This document shows, piece after piece, positions 34,865-42,981 of a DNA stretch of 64,000 bases; the first letter of the stretch is position 1; each line of letters starts with the position of its first letter. The notes beneath the pieces were generated by a model. It worked only from the letters and a program-made list of their open reading frames with translations. It was not told the origin of the DNA and did no database searches. Source of the stretch: Betaproteobacteria bacterium (GTDB lineage: Bacteria; Pseudomonadota; Gammaproteobacteria; Burkholderiales; SG8-39). Both the position numbers and the translations under genes were made by a program. Where the stretch lies: the NCBI GenBank assembly GCA_004297625.1, contig SCTY01000006.1:1-64000 (forward strand), in the 5' to 3' direction.

Positions 34865-35836
34865 ATGGGTTTCAAGGACGTGTTCCTGCAGCATCCCGAG
34901 CGCCGCTACATCATGTTCGGCGGCGGCGGCGGGGTGGGCAAGACCACCTTCTCCGCGGCGGCGGCGTACTGGCTCGCGAGCCACGGCAAGAAGGTGCTGG
35001 TGTTCTCCGTCGACCCCCAGGCGTCGCTCACCGACATCTTCAAGCGCGACATCTTCGGCAAGGGGCCGGTGCAGGTCATGGATAACCTCTGGGCGCAGGA
35101 GATCGACGCGGACCGCCACATCAAGGCGTACCAGCAGGAGATCCGGCAGAAGATCCTCGACATGTACGGCCTGCCCGCGGTGCCCGAGGAGATCGAGAAC
35201 TACATCCAGGCGGCGAGCGCCGAGCCGGCGATGGAAGAGAGCGCGATGTTCGACGCCGTGGTGGACGTGGTCATGAAGGGCGACTACGACTACTACATCT
35301 ACGATCTGGTGCCCCTCGGCCACGCGCTCTACTACCTGTCGATGGCCAAGGTCTACGACGAGTGGATCAACAAGGTCACCAAGCTCCGGGAGGAGATGCG
35401 CGAGTACGAGGAGATGGTGAGCCGGATCCGGCGCGAGAAGGTGACCGAGCAGGACCAGATCCTCCAGGAGCTGCTCTACATCAAGAACCGCATCAACACC
35501 TCGGCCGGGATCCTCACCGACAAGACGAAGACGGCTTTCTTCTTCGTGGTGATCCCGGAGGCCGGGGTGATCAACGACACGCAGAAGGCGGCGAAGATGT
35601 TCGCGCAGTTCGACGTGCCGCTCTCCGGGTATGTGGTGAACCGGGTCATCCCGCACGAGCTGCTGGGCCAGAACATCCCGGAGTACCTGCGCCACCGCAT
35701 CGCCATGCAGGACCAGAACCTGCTCGGCGTGCGCACCGCCTTGGGCGACCGGGTGCTGGCGCTCGCGCCGGAGATGGAGCGCGACGTCACGGGGCTGCCG
35801 ATGATCGAGAAGCTGGCCGACATCATGTTCGCCTAG
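34865..35836 (+). CDS. ArsA/Get3-like ATPase, subunit 1 (altered P-loop)
   Basis: A 323-residue SIMIBI-class ATPase of the ArsA/Get3 family. The P-loop reads FGGGGGVGKTT: the intradimer signature lysine of the deviant Walker A (GKGGVGKT) is replaced by Gly. Switch I is VDPQASL; switch II reads YDLVPLGHALYYL, keeping GHAL of the usual DTAPTGHAL but changing TAPT. A charged helical insertion (about residues 160-210) may be the client-binding part. No arsenic genes or Cys triad are present, so arsenite pumping is unlikely. Confidence 0.85.
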   Translation: MGFKDVFLQHPERRYIMFGGGGGVGKTTFSAAAAYWLASHGKKVLVFSVDPQASLTDIFKRDIFGKGPVQVMDNLWAQEIDADRHIKAYQQEIRQKILDMYGLPAVPEEIENYIQAASAEPAMEESAMFDAVVDVVMKGDYDYYIYDLVPLGHALYYLSMAKVYDEWINKVTKLREEMREYEEMVSRIRREKVTEQDQILQELLYIKNRINTSAGILTDKTKTAFFFVVIPEAGVINDTQKAAKMFAQFDVPLSGYVVNRVIPHELLGQNIPEYLRHRIAMQDQNLLGVRTALGDRVLALAPEMERDVTGLPMIEKLADIMFA

Positions 35837-35843
35837 GGCTTTC

Positions 35844-36869
35844 ATGAATAACTCGATTTCGATGCCGATGGGCCAATACCTGCGCGAGCACCCCGCGCAG
35901 AAGTACCTGTTCTTCGGCGGCAAGGGCGGCGTCGGCAAGACCGTCTTCGCCGCCGCGGCCGCCATCGGGCTCGCCCGGCAGGGACGCCGCACGCTGCTCG
36001 CCTCGACCAATCCCGTCCACAGCCTGACCAGCCTGCTCGGCCAGGACGTGCTCGGAAGACATGTCCCGGTCGCCGGCGTGCCGAACCTCTGGGCGTACGA
36101 GATCGAGACCAAGGAGACCATCGAGCGCAGCAAGCTGCAGATCCGCGAGAAGATCCGCTGGTTCCTCAAGTTCGCCGACATCACCACCAAGGCCGACGAG
36201 TTCGTCGAGACCGCGACGATGAACCCCGCGTTCGAGGAGTCGGCGATGTTCGAGAACATGATCGACCTCATGTTCAGGAACGAGTACGACGTCTACGTCT
36301 TCGACACCGCGCCCACCGCCAACGCGCGGCGCCTGCTCGGCATGTCGAAGGTGTACGCGCTGTGGGTCAACAAGATGATGAAGAGCCGCGAGGAGGCGCG
36401 CACGCTCCGCGAGATGCTCTCCTTCACGAAGAAGAAGGAGGCCGACCCGCTGATGGAGTACCTCGTCTCCTTCCGCGACCGCATGGAGCAGGCGCGCGTG
36501 CTCCTCACGGATCCGCAGCTCACGGCGTTCTACTTCGTGACGCTGGCCGAGGCGCTGCCCATCGCCGTGGTCACGCGCTTCATCCAGTGGTTCAAGGACT
36601 TCGGCATTCCCGTGGGCGGCGTGCTCGTCAACATGGTGATCGACCCCGCGTCGGTCGGTCCGGACGCCGCGCAGTTCGTGAAGAACCGCGTCGCCATGCA
36701 GCAGGAGCACCTGCAGACCATATGGCGCGAGTTCGACGGCGCCGTGCGCGCCGTGGTGCCGCTGTTCGAGACCGAGATCCGCGGCGTGCCGATGCTCCAG
36801 CGCCTGTGCGACGCCATCTTCGCCGCCGACGGCGTGAAGCGCGCCGAGCCCGCCGCGGCGCATGCCTGA
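35844..36869 (+). CDS. ArsA/Get3-like ATPase, subunit 2 (canonical P-loop)
   Basis: A 341-residue paralogue of the preceding gene. The P-loop FFGGKGGVGKTVF keeps the signature lysine, while switch I is STNPVHSL and switch II reads FDTAPTANARRLL: it keeps DTAPT but loses the GH pair. The defects are therefore complementary to those of subunit 1, as expected if the two form an obligate heterodimer. FETEIRGVPMLQRL matches the family C-terminus. It overlaps the glycosylase gene by 8 bases. Confidence 0.85.
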   Translation: MNNSISMPMGQYLREHPAQKYLFFGGKGGVGKTVFAAAAAIGLARQGRRTLLASTNPVHSLTSLLGQDVLGRHVPVAGVPNLWAYEIETKETIERSKLQIREKIRWFLKFADITTKADEFVETATMNPAFEESAMFENMIDLMFRNEYDVYVFDTAPTANARRLLGMSKVYALWVNKMMKSREEARTLREMLSFTKKKEADPLMEYLVSFRDRMEQARVLLTDPQLTAFYFVTLAEALPIAVVTRFIQWFKDFGIPVGGVLVNMVIDPASVGPDAAQFVKNRVAMQQEHLQTIWREFDGAVRAVVPLFETEIRGVPMLQRLCDAIFAADGVKRAEPAAAHA

Positions 36870-37620
36870 GCTGCCCGACGTCGAAGGCTTCAAGCGCGAG
36901 CTCGCGGGGAATGCGCTGCGCAAGACGATCGCGCGGGTCGAGGTGAGCGATGCGCGCATCCTGGGGAAGCTCTCTGCCCGGACGTTCGCTTCGCGCCTCC
37001 GGGGAGCGAAGCTCGTTGCCGTGCATCGTCACGGCAAGCACCTTATGGCGAGGATGGACCACGGCGGCTGGCTGACGCTGCATTTCGGCTTGAGCGGGGC
37101 GCTGCAGTTCGTGCCCAGCCGCGCCGAAGAGCCGCCCTTCACCCGGGTGCGCCTCGATTTCGCCGACGACGGCGGCCTCGCCTACACGAACAAGAGGATG
37201 ATCGGGCGCGTCGGGCTCGCCGCGGACGCGGCCGATTTCATCGTGGAAGAAAAGCTCGGCCCCGACGCGCTCGACCGCCTCTTCGATTTCGCCGCGTTCA
37301 AGGCCGCCGTGCGGGGCGTCAAGCGCGATGCGAAATCGGTCCTGATGGACCAGGAGATCATCGCCGGCATCGGCAACATCTACTCCGACGAGATCCTGTT
37401 CCAGGCGCGCATCAATCCGGCCGCGCGCATGGACAGGCTCGCGCCGGCCGAGCTCAGGCGCCTGTTTCGGAAAATGCGCGCCGTCCTCGAGACATCGGCC
37501 GGTTTGCTCCTTCCCGAGCGCCGCAAAGGAGGGCGTTGTCCACGTTGCCGGTCGCTGCTGAAGGTCTTCAAGGTCGGCGGCCGCACCGCCTACTGCTGCC
37601 GCCGCTGTCAGGGTTGCTGA
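36862..37620 (+). CDS. Fpg/Nei-family DNA glycosylase
   Basis: A 252-residue base-excision enzyme. PELPDVE at the N-terminus supplies the catalytic Pro and Glu after Met removal, HRHGKHLMA holds the conserved Lys, MDQEIIAGIGNIYSDEILF is the helix-two-turn-helix and a C-terminal zinc finger is seen (CPRC, then CCRRCQ). It removes oxidised purines or pyrimidines; Fpg versus Nei specificity is not decided from sequence. It is joined to the ArsA-like cassette by overlap, perhaps by chance. Confidence 0.88.
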   Translation: MPELPDVEGFKRELAGNALRKTIARVEVSDARILGKLSARTFASRLRGAKLVAVHRHGKHLMARMDHGGWLTLHFGLSGALQFVPSRAEEPPFTRVRLDFADDGGLAYTNKRMIGRVGLAADAADFIVEEKLGPDALDRLFDFAAFKAAVRGVKRDAKSVLMDQEIIAGIGNIYSDEILFQARINPAARMDRLAPAELRRLFRKMRAVLETSAGLLLPERRKGGRCPRCRSLLKVFKVGGRTAYCCRRCQGC

Positions 37621-37817
37621 CGGTCTATACTGCCCGTCTCTATTGGTTGGAGTACGGGACGAAGACAGCAAAGATATCCAGGCGCTTCGGCCGGGGTGTT
37701 CTGCTTCTGCCGAAGAAGATCACCTTCGATCAGGTCATGGCGGCGGTCGGCCGCTTCAAAGGCAGGGTGGCGCGCCGCCAGCCGAGAGACCAAAGGCGGA
37801 ACTGGCTCAAGCCCTGA
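37621..37817 (+). pseudogene. Possible degenerate VapB-type antitoxin
   Basis: The frame reads TARLYWLEYGTKTAKISRRF then GVLLLPKKITFDQVMAAVGR, which recalls the start (KLFWSGRSQAVRLPK) and the end (VLLEP...W..L..AL..F) of VapB/AbrB antitoxins but without a clean start or middle. It sits next to a toxin-antitoxin pair. Weak similarity only; otherwise the 270 bases between 37620 and 37893 hold nothing clear. Confidence 0.25.
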
Positions 37818-37892
37818 CCGCTACAGCCGTGAAGAGCATCTGACTGAAGCGTATCCACGAACCATGGGCAAGGTGGTAGCATCCGCGCACGA

Positions 37893-38129
37893 ATGAAATC
37901 CGACCTGCTCAAGCGCATCACCATTGAGCCCGGGAAGTGCGGCGGGCGGCCGTGCATCCGCGGCATGCGCATCCGCGTCCAAGACATCCTTGACATGCTT
38001 GCCGCCGGTACGCGCGAGGAGGAGATCCTGCGCGACTACCCCTATCTGGAACCCGAGGATATCCGCGCGGCCGTCGCCTATGCGGCAGCGTACCTCGACC
38101 ACACCGTCCTGCCCGCCCGGATGGCATGA
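37893..38129 (+). CDS. DUF433 antitoxin
   Basis: 78 residues matching DUF433: ITIEPGKCGGRPCIRGMRIRV at the N-terminus, then the helical region EEEILRDYPYLEPEDIRAAVAYAA. DUF433 proteins are DNA-binding-like antitoxins encoded just before PIN-like toxins. The stop overlaps the toxin ATG by 4 bases. Confidence 0.88.
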   Translation: MKSDLLKRITIEPGKCGGRPCIRGMRIRVQDILDMLAAGTREEEILRDYPYLEPEDIRAAVAYAAAYLDHTVLPARMA

Positions 38130-38455
38130 AGTTTCTGGTCGACGCAAACCTGCCGCCGGGACTGGCGACATGGCTGCGCGAACAGGGTCACGAGGCGAGC
38201 CACATCTTCGAGGAGCCGGGTCACAAAGCGAGCGATGCTGTGATCGGGGATTTCGCTCGCCGGCAGGGCTGCGTCATCGTCACCAAGGACGAGGACTTCG
38301 TGGCGCTCGCTACGCTCGCGCCCGAGTCTGCGCCAGTCGTATGGGTGCGCCTCGGCAATGCCACGAACGCTGCGCTGAAAGAATGGCTCGAGCCGCTACT
38401 GGCGGATATCGTCCAGCGGATCCGGAACGGCGAAAAGCTCATCGAGGTGGTATGA
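38126..38455 (+). CDS. DUF5615 PIN-like toxin
   Basis: 109 residues. The PIN-like core is visible as FLVDANLPPGLATWL (first acidic Asp), IGDFARRQGCVIVTKDEDF (central Asp pair) and VVWVRLGNATNAAL. DUF5615 proteins are presumed ribonuclease toxins held by DUF433 antitoxins. Coupled to the antitoxin by an ATGA overlap. Confidence 0.86.
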   Translation: MKFLVDANLPPGLATWLREQGHEASHIFEEPGHKASDAVIGDFARRQGCVIVTKDEDFVALATLAPESAPVVWVRLGNATNAALKEWLEPLLADIVQRIRNGEKLIEVV

Positions 38456-38545
38456 GCGCGGGCGGACTTGAAACTACCGTCCGGCGGCCTCGCCTACTCG
38501 TACTCGCAGGTGATGGCCGAGACGCTCGGCTCGGGGCGAGGACTT

Positions 38546-38995
38546 TCAGGGAACCAGGACGACGCTGCAGGGCGCGAGGCTCGCCATTTTCTGGGAGACG
38601 CTTCCGAGGAGCAGGCCGGCGAGCCGCCCGCGACCACGCCTTCCGACAATGAGCATATCGACGCGTTCTCGGCGCGCTACATCGAGGATGAGTTCCGCCG
38701 GATCGCCCACGCACGCGAGAACGCGGATCGCTGACGCGCCCGCGCTTCTCGCATGCTTTTTCGCGTCCGAGAGAATCTCACGCGACAGGATTTCGAGCGC
38801 CTCGCCTTCCGACATTCCTTGATGCTTCGCCTCCAGGATTTCGTCGGCGGAAAGCCGGCCCTTGCCGACCGTTACGATCAGAAGCTCTTCTCCCAATTGC
38901 TTGCTGAGCCGCGCGGCCATCTCTACCGCGCGGCTGGCGCCTTCCGAACCGTCTGTCGCGGCCAGGATGCAGGGTGTCGTTGTCGCGGTCGTCAC
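38546..38995 (-). CDS. Universal stress protein (UspA family) 1
   Basis: 149 residues, GTG start. ATDGSEGASRAVEMAARL at the N-terminus and the ATP-binding motif GRRGRGRLAGLLLGSVS (G-2x-G-9x-G-S) near the C-terminus are intact, so it should be of the ATP-binding type. It follows the 105-residue gene at 39046 by 50 bases and is probably read from the box at 39397. Confidence 0.9.
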   Translation of the reverse strand: MTTATTTPCILAATDGSEGASRAVEMAARLSKQLGEELLIVTVGKGRLSADEILEAKHQGMSEGEALEILSREILSDAKKHARSAGASAIRVLACVGDPAELILDVARRERVDMLIVGRRGRGRLAGLLLGSVSQKMASLAPCSVVLVP

Positions 38996-39045
38996 GACTC
39001 GTCACGCTCGAAGTCAGCGCGCAGCTTCTTCGCCGCGCGCAGCGC

Positions 39046-39363
39046 TCATTGGCCGACTTCGTGCCTGCGCTCCGCGGCGGCGAGCTGCCTGCGGTGACGC
39101 TCTTCGCAGCGCGGATGCTGGAGCACGAAGTTGCGCAGCAGGAGCTTGAGCGCGAGCTGCCGGGTGCGGTCGCCGCGCGCGGCGGCTTCGGCGATGTCGT
39201 CGCGGATGATCGCCTTGATGCGCATCTCGCCCTCGGGCGTGTGCACGAGGTAGTTGCCGAGCTCCGCGGCGGCGATCTCCGGGATGTGCTCGTGCTGCGC
39301 GATCGCGAGCACCTCCTCTTCCGTCAGGTCGCAAAGCGCAAGACAATCTTCGAGAGACAACAT
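39046..39363 (-). CDS. Small helical protein of unknown function under an FNR-type box
   Basis: 105 residues, all helical: LSLEDCLALCDLTEEEVLAI, then HIPEIAAAELGNYL and a long basic end (LLLRNFVLQHPRCEERHRR). I do not recognise a named family. ATG 39363 lies 40.5 nt from the box centre and TATCTT ends 6 nt before it, a clear leaderless arrangement; the frame open to 39468 runs over the box. Followed by a Usp gene. Confidence 0.68.
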   Translation of the reverse strand: MLSLEDCLALCDLTEEEVLAIAQHEHIPEIAAAELGNYLVHTPEGEMRIKAIIRDDIAEAAARGDRTRQLALKLLLRNFVLQHPRCEERHRRQLAAAERRHEVGQ

Positions 39364-39396
39364 GACTGCAAGATACGAGATAGCCGTGCGCTCGGC

Positions 39397-39410
39397 TTGA
39401 CGCGCATCAA
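39397..39410. promoter_or_regulatory. FNR/ANR-type box between divergent genes
   Basis: TTGACGCGCATCAA. Minus strand: centre 40.5 nt from ATG 39363 with TATCTT as -10. Plus strand: CATACT at 39432-39437 as -10, start near 39444, leader of about 25 nt to the Hsp20 gene. Confidence 0.85.
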
Positions 39411-39468
39411 CATCCGCCGGCGCGGCGGCGCCATACTTCGCGCGCAGTTCAACCACTGAGGTATGCAC

Positions 39469-39951
39469 ATGGCAAAAGGCAACAAGGAAGTCACCATCTC
39501 CAAGGGCGCGCTGGAGCGCCTGCCGCGCCCTGCGCCGTTCGGCGACGTCGAGCGCCTATTCGACGAATTCTTCGGCCCGCGCTGGCTGCGGCCCTTCGGC
39601 TGGCAGCGCCCCCTCGCCGAGGTGACGGCGTACGTGCCGAGCGTCGATGTCATCGACCGGGAAGACGAGGTCGTGGTGCGCGCCGAGATGCCGGGCTACA
39701 AGAAGGAGGACATCGAGATCTCGGTTTCGGGCAGCACGCTCACCCTCAAGGGCGAGACCAAGGCCGAGGAAAAGGAAGAGAAAGGCGACTACTACCGCTG
39801 CGAGATCTCGCACGGCGCCTTCTCGCGCACGGTCGCCCTGCCCGCCGAGGTCGACGAGGCGAAAACCAAAGCTTCGATGAAGGACGGCGTGCTCGAGCTC
39901 ACGCTTCCCAAGGTCGAGAAAGCCAAGCGCCGCACCATCACCATTTCCTGA
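39469..39951 (+). CDS. Hsp20 small heat-shock protein 1
   Basis: 160 residues. The alpha-crystallin domain covers about residues 55-160 with VDVIDREDEVVVRAEMPG, EISVSGSTLTLKGE and the terminal GVLELTLPK; IXI is ITI near the end. ATG 39469 is preferred over 39463 because GAGG is 7 bases upstream and the paralogue at 48270 starts at the same residue (MAKxxKExTI). It keeps unfolded proteins soluble for refolding by Hsp70. Confidence 0.93.
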   Translation: MAKGNKEVTISKGALERLPRPAPFGDVERLFDEFFGPRWLRPFGWQRPLAEVTAYVPSVDVIDREDEVVVRAEMPGYKKEDIEISVSGSTLTLKGETKAEEKEEKGDYYRCEISHGAFSRTVALPAEVDEAKTKASMKDGVLELTLPKVEKAKRRTITIS

Positions 39952-40004
39952 TCGCGAAGCGAGCGCAGCTCTTACCCGGGCTGCGCTCGTTCCTCGAATG
40001 ACGC

Positions 40005-40370
40005 ATGGTGAAGACCATCGCGGTCGCGCTGGTGATCGCGCTTCTCGGCCTGCTCGCCTGGGTGGTGTTCCAGGCGAGCGATATTTCCATCATCGTGAAC
40101 GGGCAGAAGCTCGCCGGTCCGGCGAAGCTCGCTGCCGAAGGCTGGGGGCTGCTGGTGGCGGTCGTGGCGCTTTCCTGCGCGGCGATACTGCTCGTTTTCG
40201 TCTTCGCCGGGATCGCGCTGGTCGTGCTCGGCGCGTTGCTGCTCGCCGGGCTGGTGGCGGCAGGGCTCGCGTTCCCGTTCCTGCTGCCGCTGTTGATCCC
40301 GCTGTTCATCGTCTGGATCTTCGTCGCCGCCGTGCGCGGCCGCGGGAAAACGCGCGACGAGAAGAGCTAG
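40005..40370 (+). CDS. Small polytopic membrane protein
   Basis: 121 residues with three or four hydrophobic helices (TIAVALVIALLGLLAWVVF, LLVAVVALSCAAILLVFVFA, LLPLLIPLFIVWIFVAAV) and a short basic end. Between helices one and two is a polar loop DISIIVNGQKLAG. No family recognised. It lies 53 bases after hsp20 and may be co-transcribed. Confidence 0.6.
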   Translation: MVKTIAVALVIALLGLLAWVVFQASDISIIVNGQKLAGPAKLAAEGWGLLVAVVALSCAAILLVFVFAGIALVVLGALLLAGLVAAGLAFPFLLPLLIPLFIVWIFVAAVRGRGKTRDEKS

Positions 40371-40471
40371 CCGCGCGCCGCGCGGCATGAAATATTGCTG
40401 CAAGGTTGGCGAAACATGCAGTAACGATTTTCAGCGCCGCGCGTCGCGCGCGGGGCGTAGCATGCTCGTGC

Positions 40472-40768
40472 ATGGACGCGCTTGAATTGATTCGAAACGC
40501 TGATTGCGCCGCCGATGTGCTCGCGGCGCTCGCGGTCTATACCCGTTCGCTTCGTGACGTGCCCGCGATCCCGGAGTGGTGCGTGCGCCTTCCCATCGAG
40601 GGCGAGAGCGACGTTTCCCGGCGCATGGCCGCGATGTACTCGGCCGTCAACCTCGCCTCGCGCAACCTGCTTGACCGGGAGTGCCGCATCGCGAAGCACG
40701 CGCTGCGGGTCTTCGCCGCCGCGGCCTGGCGCCTGCGGCGGCTCGCCCGGCGCCGCGTAGAGCGCTGA
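40472..40768 (+). CDS. Small helical protein of unknown function
   Basis: 98 residues, beginning DALELIRNADCAADVLAAL and ending in an Arg-rich helix (RLRRLARRRVER). No family recognised. TAGCATGC at 40460 could be a -10 for an almost leaderless start, but no FNR-type box is present. The 100 bases before it hold no other gene. Confidence 0.45.
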   Translation: MDALELIRNADCAADVLAALAVYTRSLRDVPAIPEWCVRLPIEGESDVSRRMAAMYSAVNLASRNLLDRECRIAKHALRVFAAAAWRLRRLARRRVER

Positions 40769-40816
40769 TGGCGCGCTCTCCGAACTGGCTCAAGTCCCGA
40801 CATCGCGCCGCCGGCC

Positions 40817-41266
40817 TCAGCGGACCACCAGCACCGGAAGCTTCGAGTGCGCGAGCACGCGGCTGGTTTCGCTGCCGAGGATCAGGCCGCCGACGGCGCC
40901 GCGGCCGTGCGAGCCGATGACGATCGCGTCGCAGCGCCCGTCGCCTGCGGCGCGCAGGATGCCGCGCCACGGCTGCGGGTCCGTCACGAGCCGCGTGCGG
41001 CAGCGAACGCCCGCAGCTCGCGCTGCGCGCTCGATCGGGCCTAGAGCTTTTTTCGCGATCTTTTCCGTGACCTGCTTGTATTCGGCGGCGGAGAACGGCC
41101 CGCTGTAGCGGATGCCCGCCTCGCTGTAGACCGGCGGGACGAAAGGAGGCGCGACATACACGCCGGTGACCTTTGCGCCCAGCGCCTTGGCGAGCCTCAC
41201 GCCTTCCCTGATTCCCTTCGCGGCGAAGCTCGAGCCGTCGGTAGGCAGCAGGATGTGCTTGTACAT
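40817..41266 (-). CDS. Universal stress protein (UspA family) 2
   Basis: 149 residues. MYKHILLPTDGSSFAAKGIR at the N-terminus and the intact ATP motif GSHGRGAVGGLILGSETSR. GAGGGA precedes the ATG. The box at 41322-41335 is centred 62.5 nt upstream with TAGCGT as -10, giving a leader of about 21 nt. Confidence 0.92.
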   Translation of the reverse strand: MYKHILLPTDGSSFAAKGIREGVRLAKALGAKVTGVYVAPPFVPPVYSEAGIRYSGPFSAAEYKQVTEKIAKKALGPIERAARAAGVRCRTRLVTDPQPWRGILRAAGDGRCDAIVIGSHGRGAVGGLILGSETSRVLAHSKLPVLVVR

Positions 41267-41321
41267 ACGGTCCCTCATCGAGGTCGACGCCTCGACGCTA
41301 CTCTCGGCGGCAGGAGCGGCG

Positions 41322-41335
41322 TTGACGCCGATCAA
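41322..41335. promoter_or_regulatory. FNR/ANR-type box between divergent genes
   Basis: TTGACGCCGATCAA. Centre 62.5 nt from the Usp start (minus) and 44.5 nt from the HtpX-like start (plus). The sequence from here to the htpX start is duplicated at 44362. Confidence 0.85.
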
Positions 41336-41372
41336 AGCAGGCGTTCGTCTTGCGCGTAGCGTTACACGAACG

Positions 41373-42263
41373 ATGAAGCGCATTGCTCTCTTCCTCGTCA
41401 CCAACCTTGCGGTCCTGGTGCTGTTGTCGATCGTAGTGCGCGTGCTCGGCCTCGATGTCCTGCTCGCGCAGCAGGGCATCGGCGCAAACGCGCTGCTCAT
41501 TCTGGCGGCGGCGATCGGCTTCGGCGGAGCGCTCGTTTCGCTCGCGATGTCCAAGTGGACGGCAAAGGCCATGATGGGGGTGCGCACCATCGAGCGCCCT
41601 CAGACAGGCGAGGAAGCGTGGCTTCTCAGAACGGTTGCCGCGCACGCCGAGCGCTCGGGTATCGGGATGCCGGAGGTCGGGATCTTCGATGCGCCGGAAA
41701 TGAACGCATTCGCGACCGGCGCGCGCCGCGATTCGGCGCTCGTCGCCGCGAGCGAGGGGCTGCTGAGCGGCATGTCGCGCGAAGAAGCCGGGGCGGTGCT
41801 GGGCCACGAGATCACCCACGTCGCAAACGGCGACATGGTGACGCTTGCGCTCATCCAGGGCGTGCTGAACACGTTCGTGATCTTCCTTGCGCGGGCGATC
41901 GGCACGCTGCTCGACAGCGCGCTCGGCGGAGGACGCGGCGAGCAGCGGCGAACCGGGCCGGGCCCTTTCTATTTCGTGATCGTGATCGTGCTGCAGGTCG
42001 TGCTCGGCATTTTCGCCAGCATCATCGTCATGGGGTTCTCGCGGCGGCGGGAGTTCCGGGCGGATGCCGGCGGCGCGAGGCTCGCGGGAACCGGCAACAT
42101 GATCGGCGCGCTGGAACGGTTGCAGGCCGCGCACGGCGCCGCGCTGCCCGCGCAGCTGGCGGCGTTCGGCATCTTCGGCAGCGCCGGCGTGGGCCTGCGG
42201 CGGCTGTTCATGAGCCACCCGCCGATTGCCGAACGCATTGCGGCGCTGCGCGCGCAGGGCTGA
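41373..42263 (+). CDS. htpX: HtpX-like M48 membrane zinc protease
   Basis: A 296-residue inner-membrane metalloprotease. Two N-terminal helices (LFLVTNLAVLVLLSIVVRVL and LLILAAAIGFGGALVSL) precede MSKWTAKAMMGV; the zinc site is HEITH in GAVLGHEITHVANGD, and a further helix pair surrounds FYFVIVIVLQVVLGIFASII; the third ligand Glu lies in RRREFRADAGGA. It degrades damaged membrane proteins. TTACAC ending 5 nt before the ATG suggests an almost leaderless mRNA. Confidence 0.93.
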   Translation: MKRIALFLVTNLAVLVLLSIVVRVLGLDVLLAQQGIGANALLILAAAIGFGGALVSLAMSKWTAKAMMGVRTIERPQTGEEAWLLRTVAAHAERSGIGMPEVGIFDAPEMNAFATGARRDSALVAASEGLLSGMSREEAGAVLGHEITHVANGDMVTLALIQGVLNTFVIFLARAIGTLLDSALGGGRGEQRRTGPGPFYFVIVIVLQVVLGIFASIIVMGFSRRREFRADAGGARLAGTGNMIGALERLQAAHGAALPAQLAAFGIFGSAGVGLRRLFMSHPPIAERIAALRAQG

Positions 42264-42288
42264 TGCAAACACATTAAAGGAGACGGAC

Positions 42289-42762
42289 ATGACGGCGACA
42301 CCCGGTAATCCGGCGATCGAGGCTTGCAAGCGGCAGCTCGAGACCGCCGTGTGCGTGATCGAGGCGATCACGGAAGGATCCAAGAGGATGCGCGAGGCGC
42401 AGCTCAAGGCGGCAACCGAAGCTCATGCGAGCGTGGAAGCACTGCATAAGCGAATCGCCGGCGCGGGCGACGCGCAGGAGCTGTGGCGCATCCACAGCGA
42501 GTGGAGCTCGGCGAACCTCGGCAAGGCGCTGGCTTACTGGCGCGAGCTCTATGAAATCGCGCTCGCTACGCAGTCGAGCATCGCGAAGCGCCTGTCGCAG
42601 CAATCGTGGTTCCCGATCCCGCAAGCGCCCGCGATCACGGGGGCGTCCCATCTTCCGCTTGTCGAGATGATGGACACGGCCTACCAGCGCTGGCTGGAAA
42701 CCACGCGCCAGTTCTACGCCGCGCCGATGGTTTCCGCCCCGCAGGTGCGGCGGCCGACCTGA
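42289..42762 (+). CDS. Phasin family protein
   Basis: 157 residues with a phasin-like helical core: ACKRQLETAVCVIEAITEGS, MREAQLKAATEAHASVEALH and WSSANLGKALAYWRELYEIA. Phasins coat polyhydroxyalkanoate granules. AAAGGAG lies 6 bases upstream. It sits 25 bases after htpX and is probably in that transcript. A PhaC-like hydrolase is at 12351, but no canonical PHA synthase is in the window. Confidence 0.75.
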   Translation: MTATPGNPAIEACKRQLETAVCVIEAITEGSKRMREAQLKAATEAHASVEALHKRIAGAGDAQELWRIHSEWSSANLGKALAYWRELYEIALATQSSIAKRLSQQSWFPIPQAPAITGASHLPLVEMMDTAYQRWLETTRQFYAAPMVSAPQVRRPT

Positions 42763-42965
42763 TGCGCGGCTTGGTCTTCGCCGCGCTCCTCGCCTTGATC
42801 GCGTCCGCGGGCGCGCAGGACCCCGACCGTGCCGCCGCGCTCGACCGGGCCTACGACGAGATGGTGGCCGCTCAGGCGGCGTTGCAGCGAGCCGAGGAGA
42901 AGGACGTCGAGGAGGCTCGCCAGCGGCGCGACGAGGCGCTGGCGCGCTGGAACGCGCTGCGTTGA
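42762..42965 (+). CDS. Small exported coiled-coil protein
   Basis: 67 residues: a signal peptide (GLVFAALLALIASAGA) and a single charged helix (ALDRAYDEMVAAQAALQRAE, then DVEEARQRRDEALARWN). Start overlaps the phasin stop (TGATG). No family recognised; lipoprotein Cys absent, so periplasmic if exported. Confidence 0.6.
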   Translation: MRGLVFAALLALIASAGAQDPDRAAALDRAYDEMVAAQAALQRAEEKDVEEARQRRDEALARWNALR

Positions 42966-42981
42966 AGAAGGGCCGGAGGCG

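Noticed and set aside
34865..36869. Arsenite efflux ATPase (ArsA) reading of the pair
   Set aside because: No arsB/arsD/arsR nearby and no Cys triad for metalloid binding is seen.
38456..38734. A plus-strand frame of 88 codons after the toxin gene
   Set aside because: It is antisense to Usp1, which has complete family motifs.
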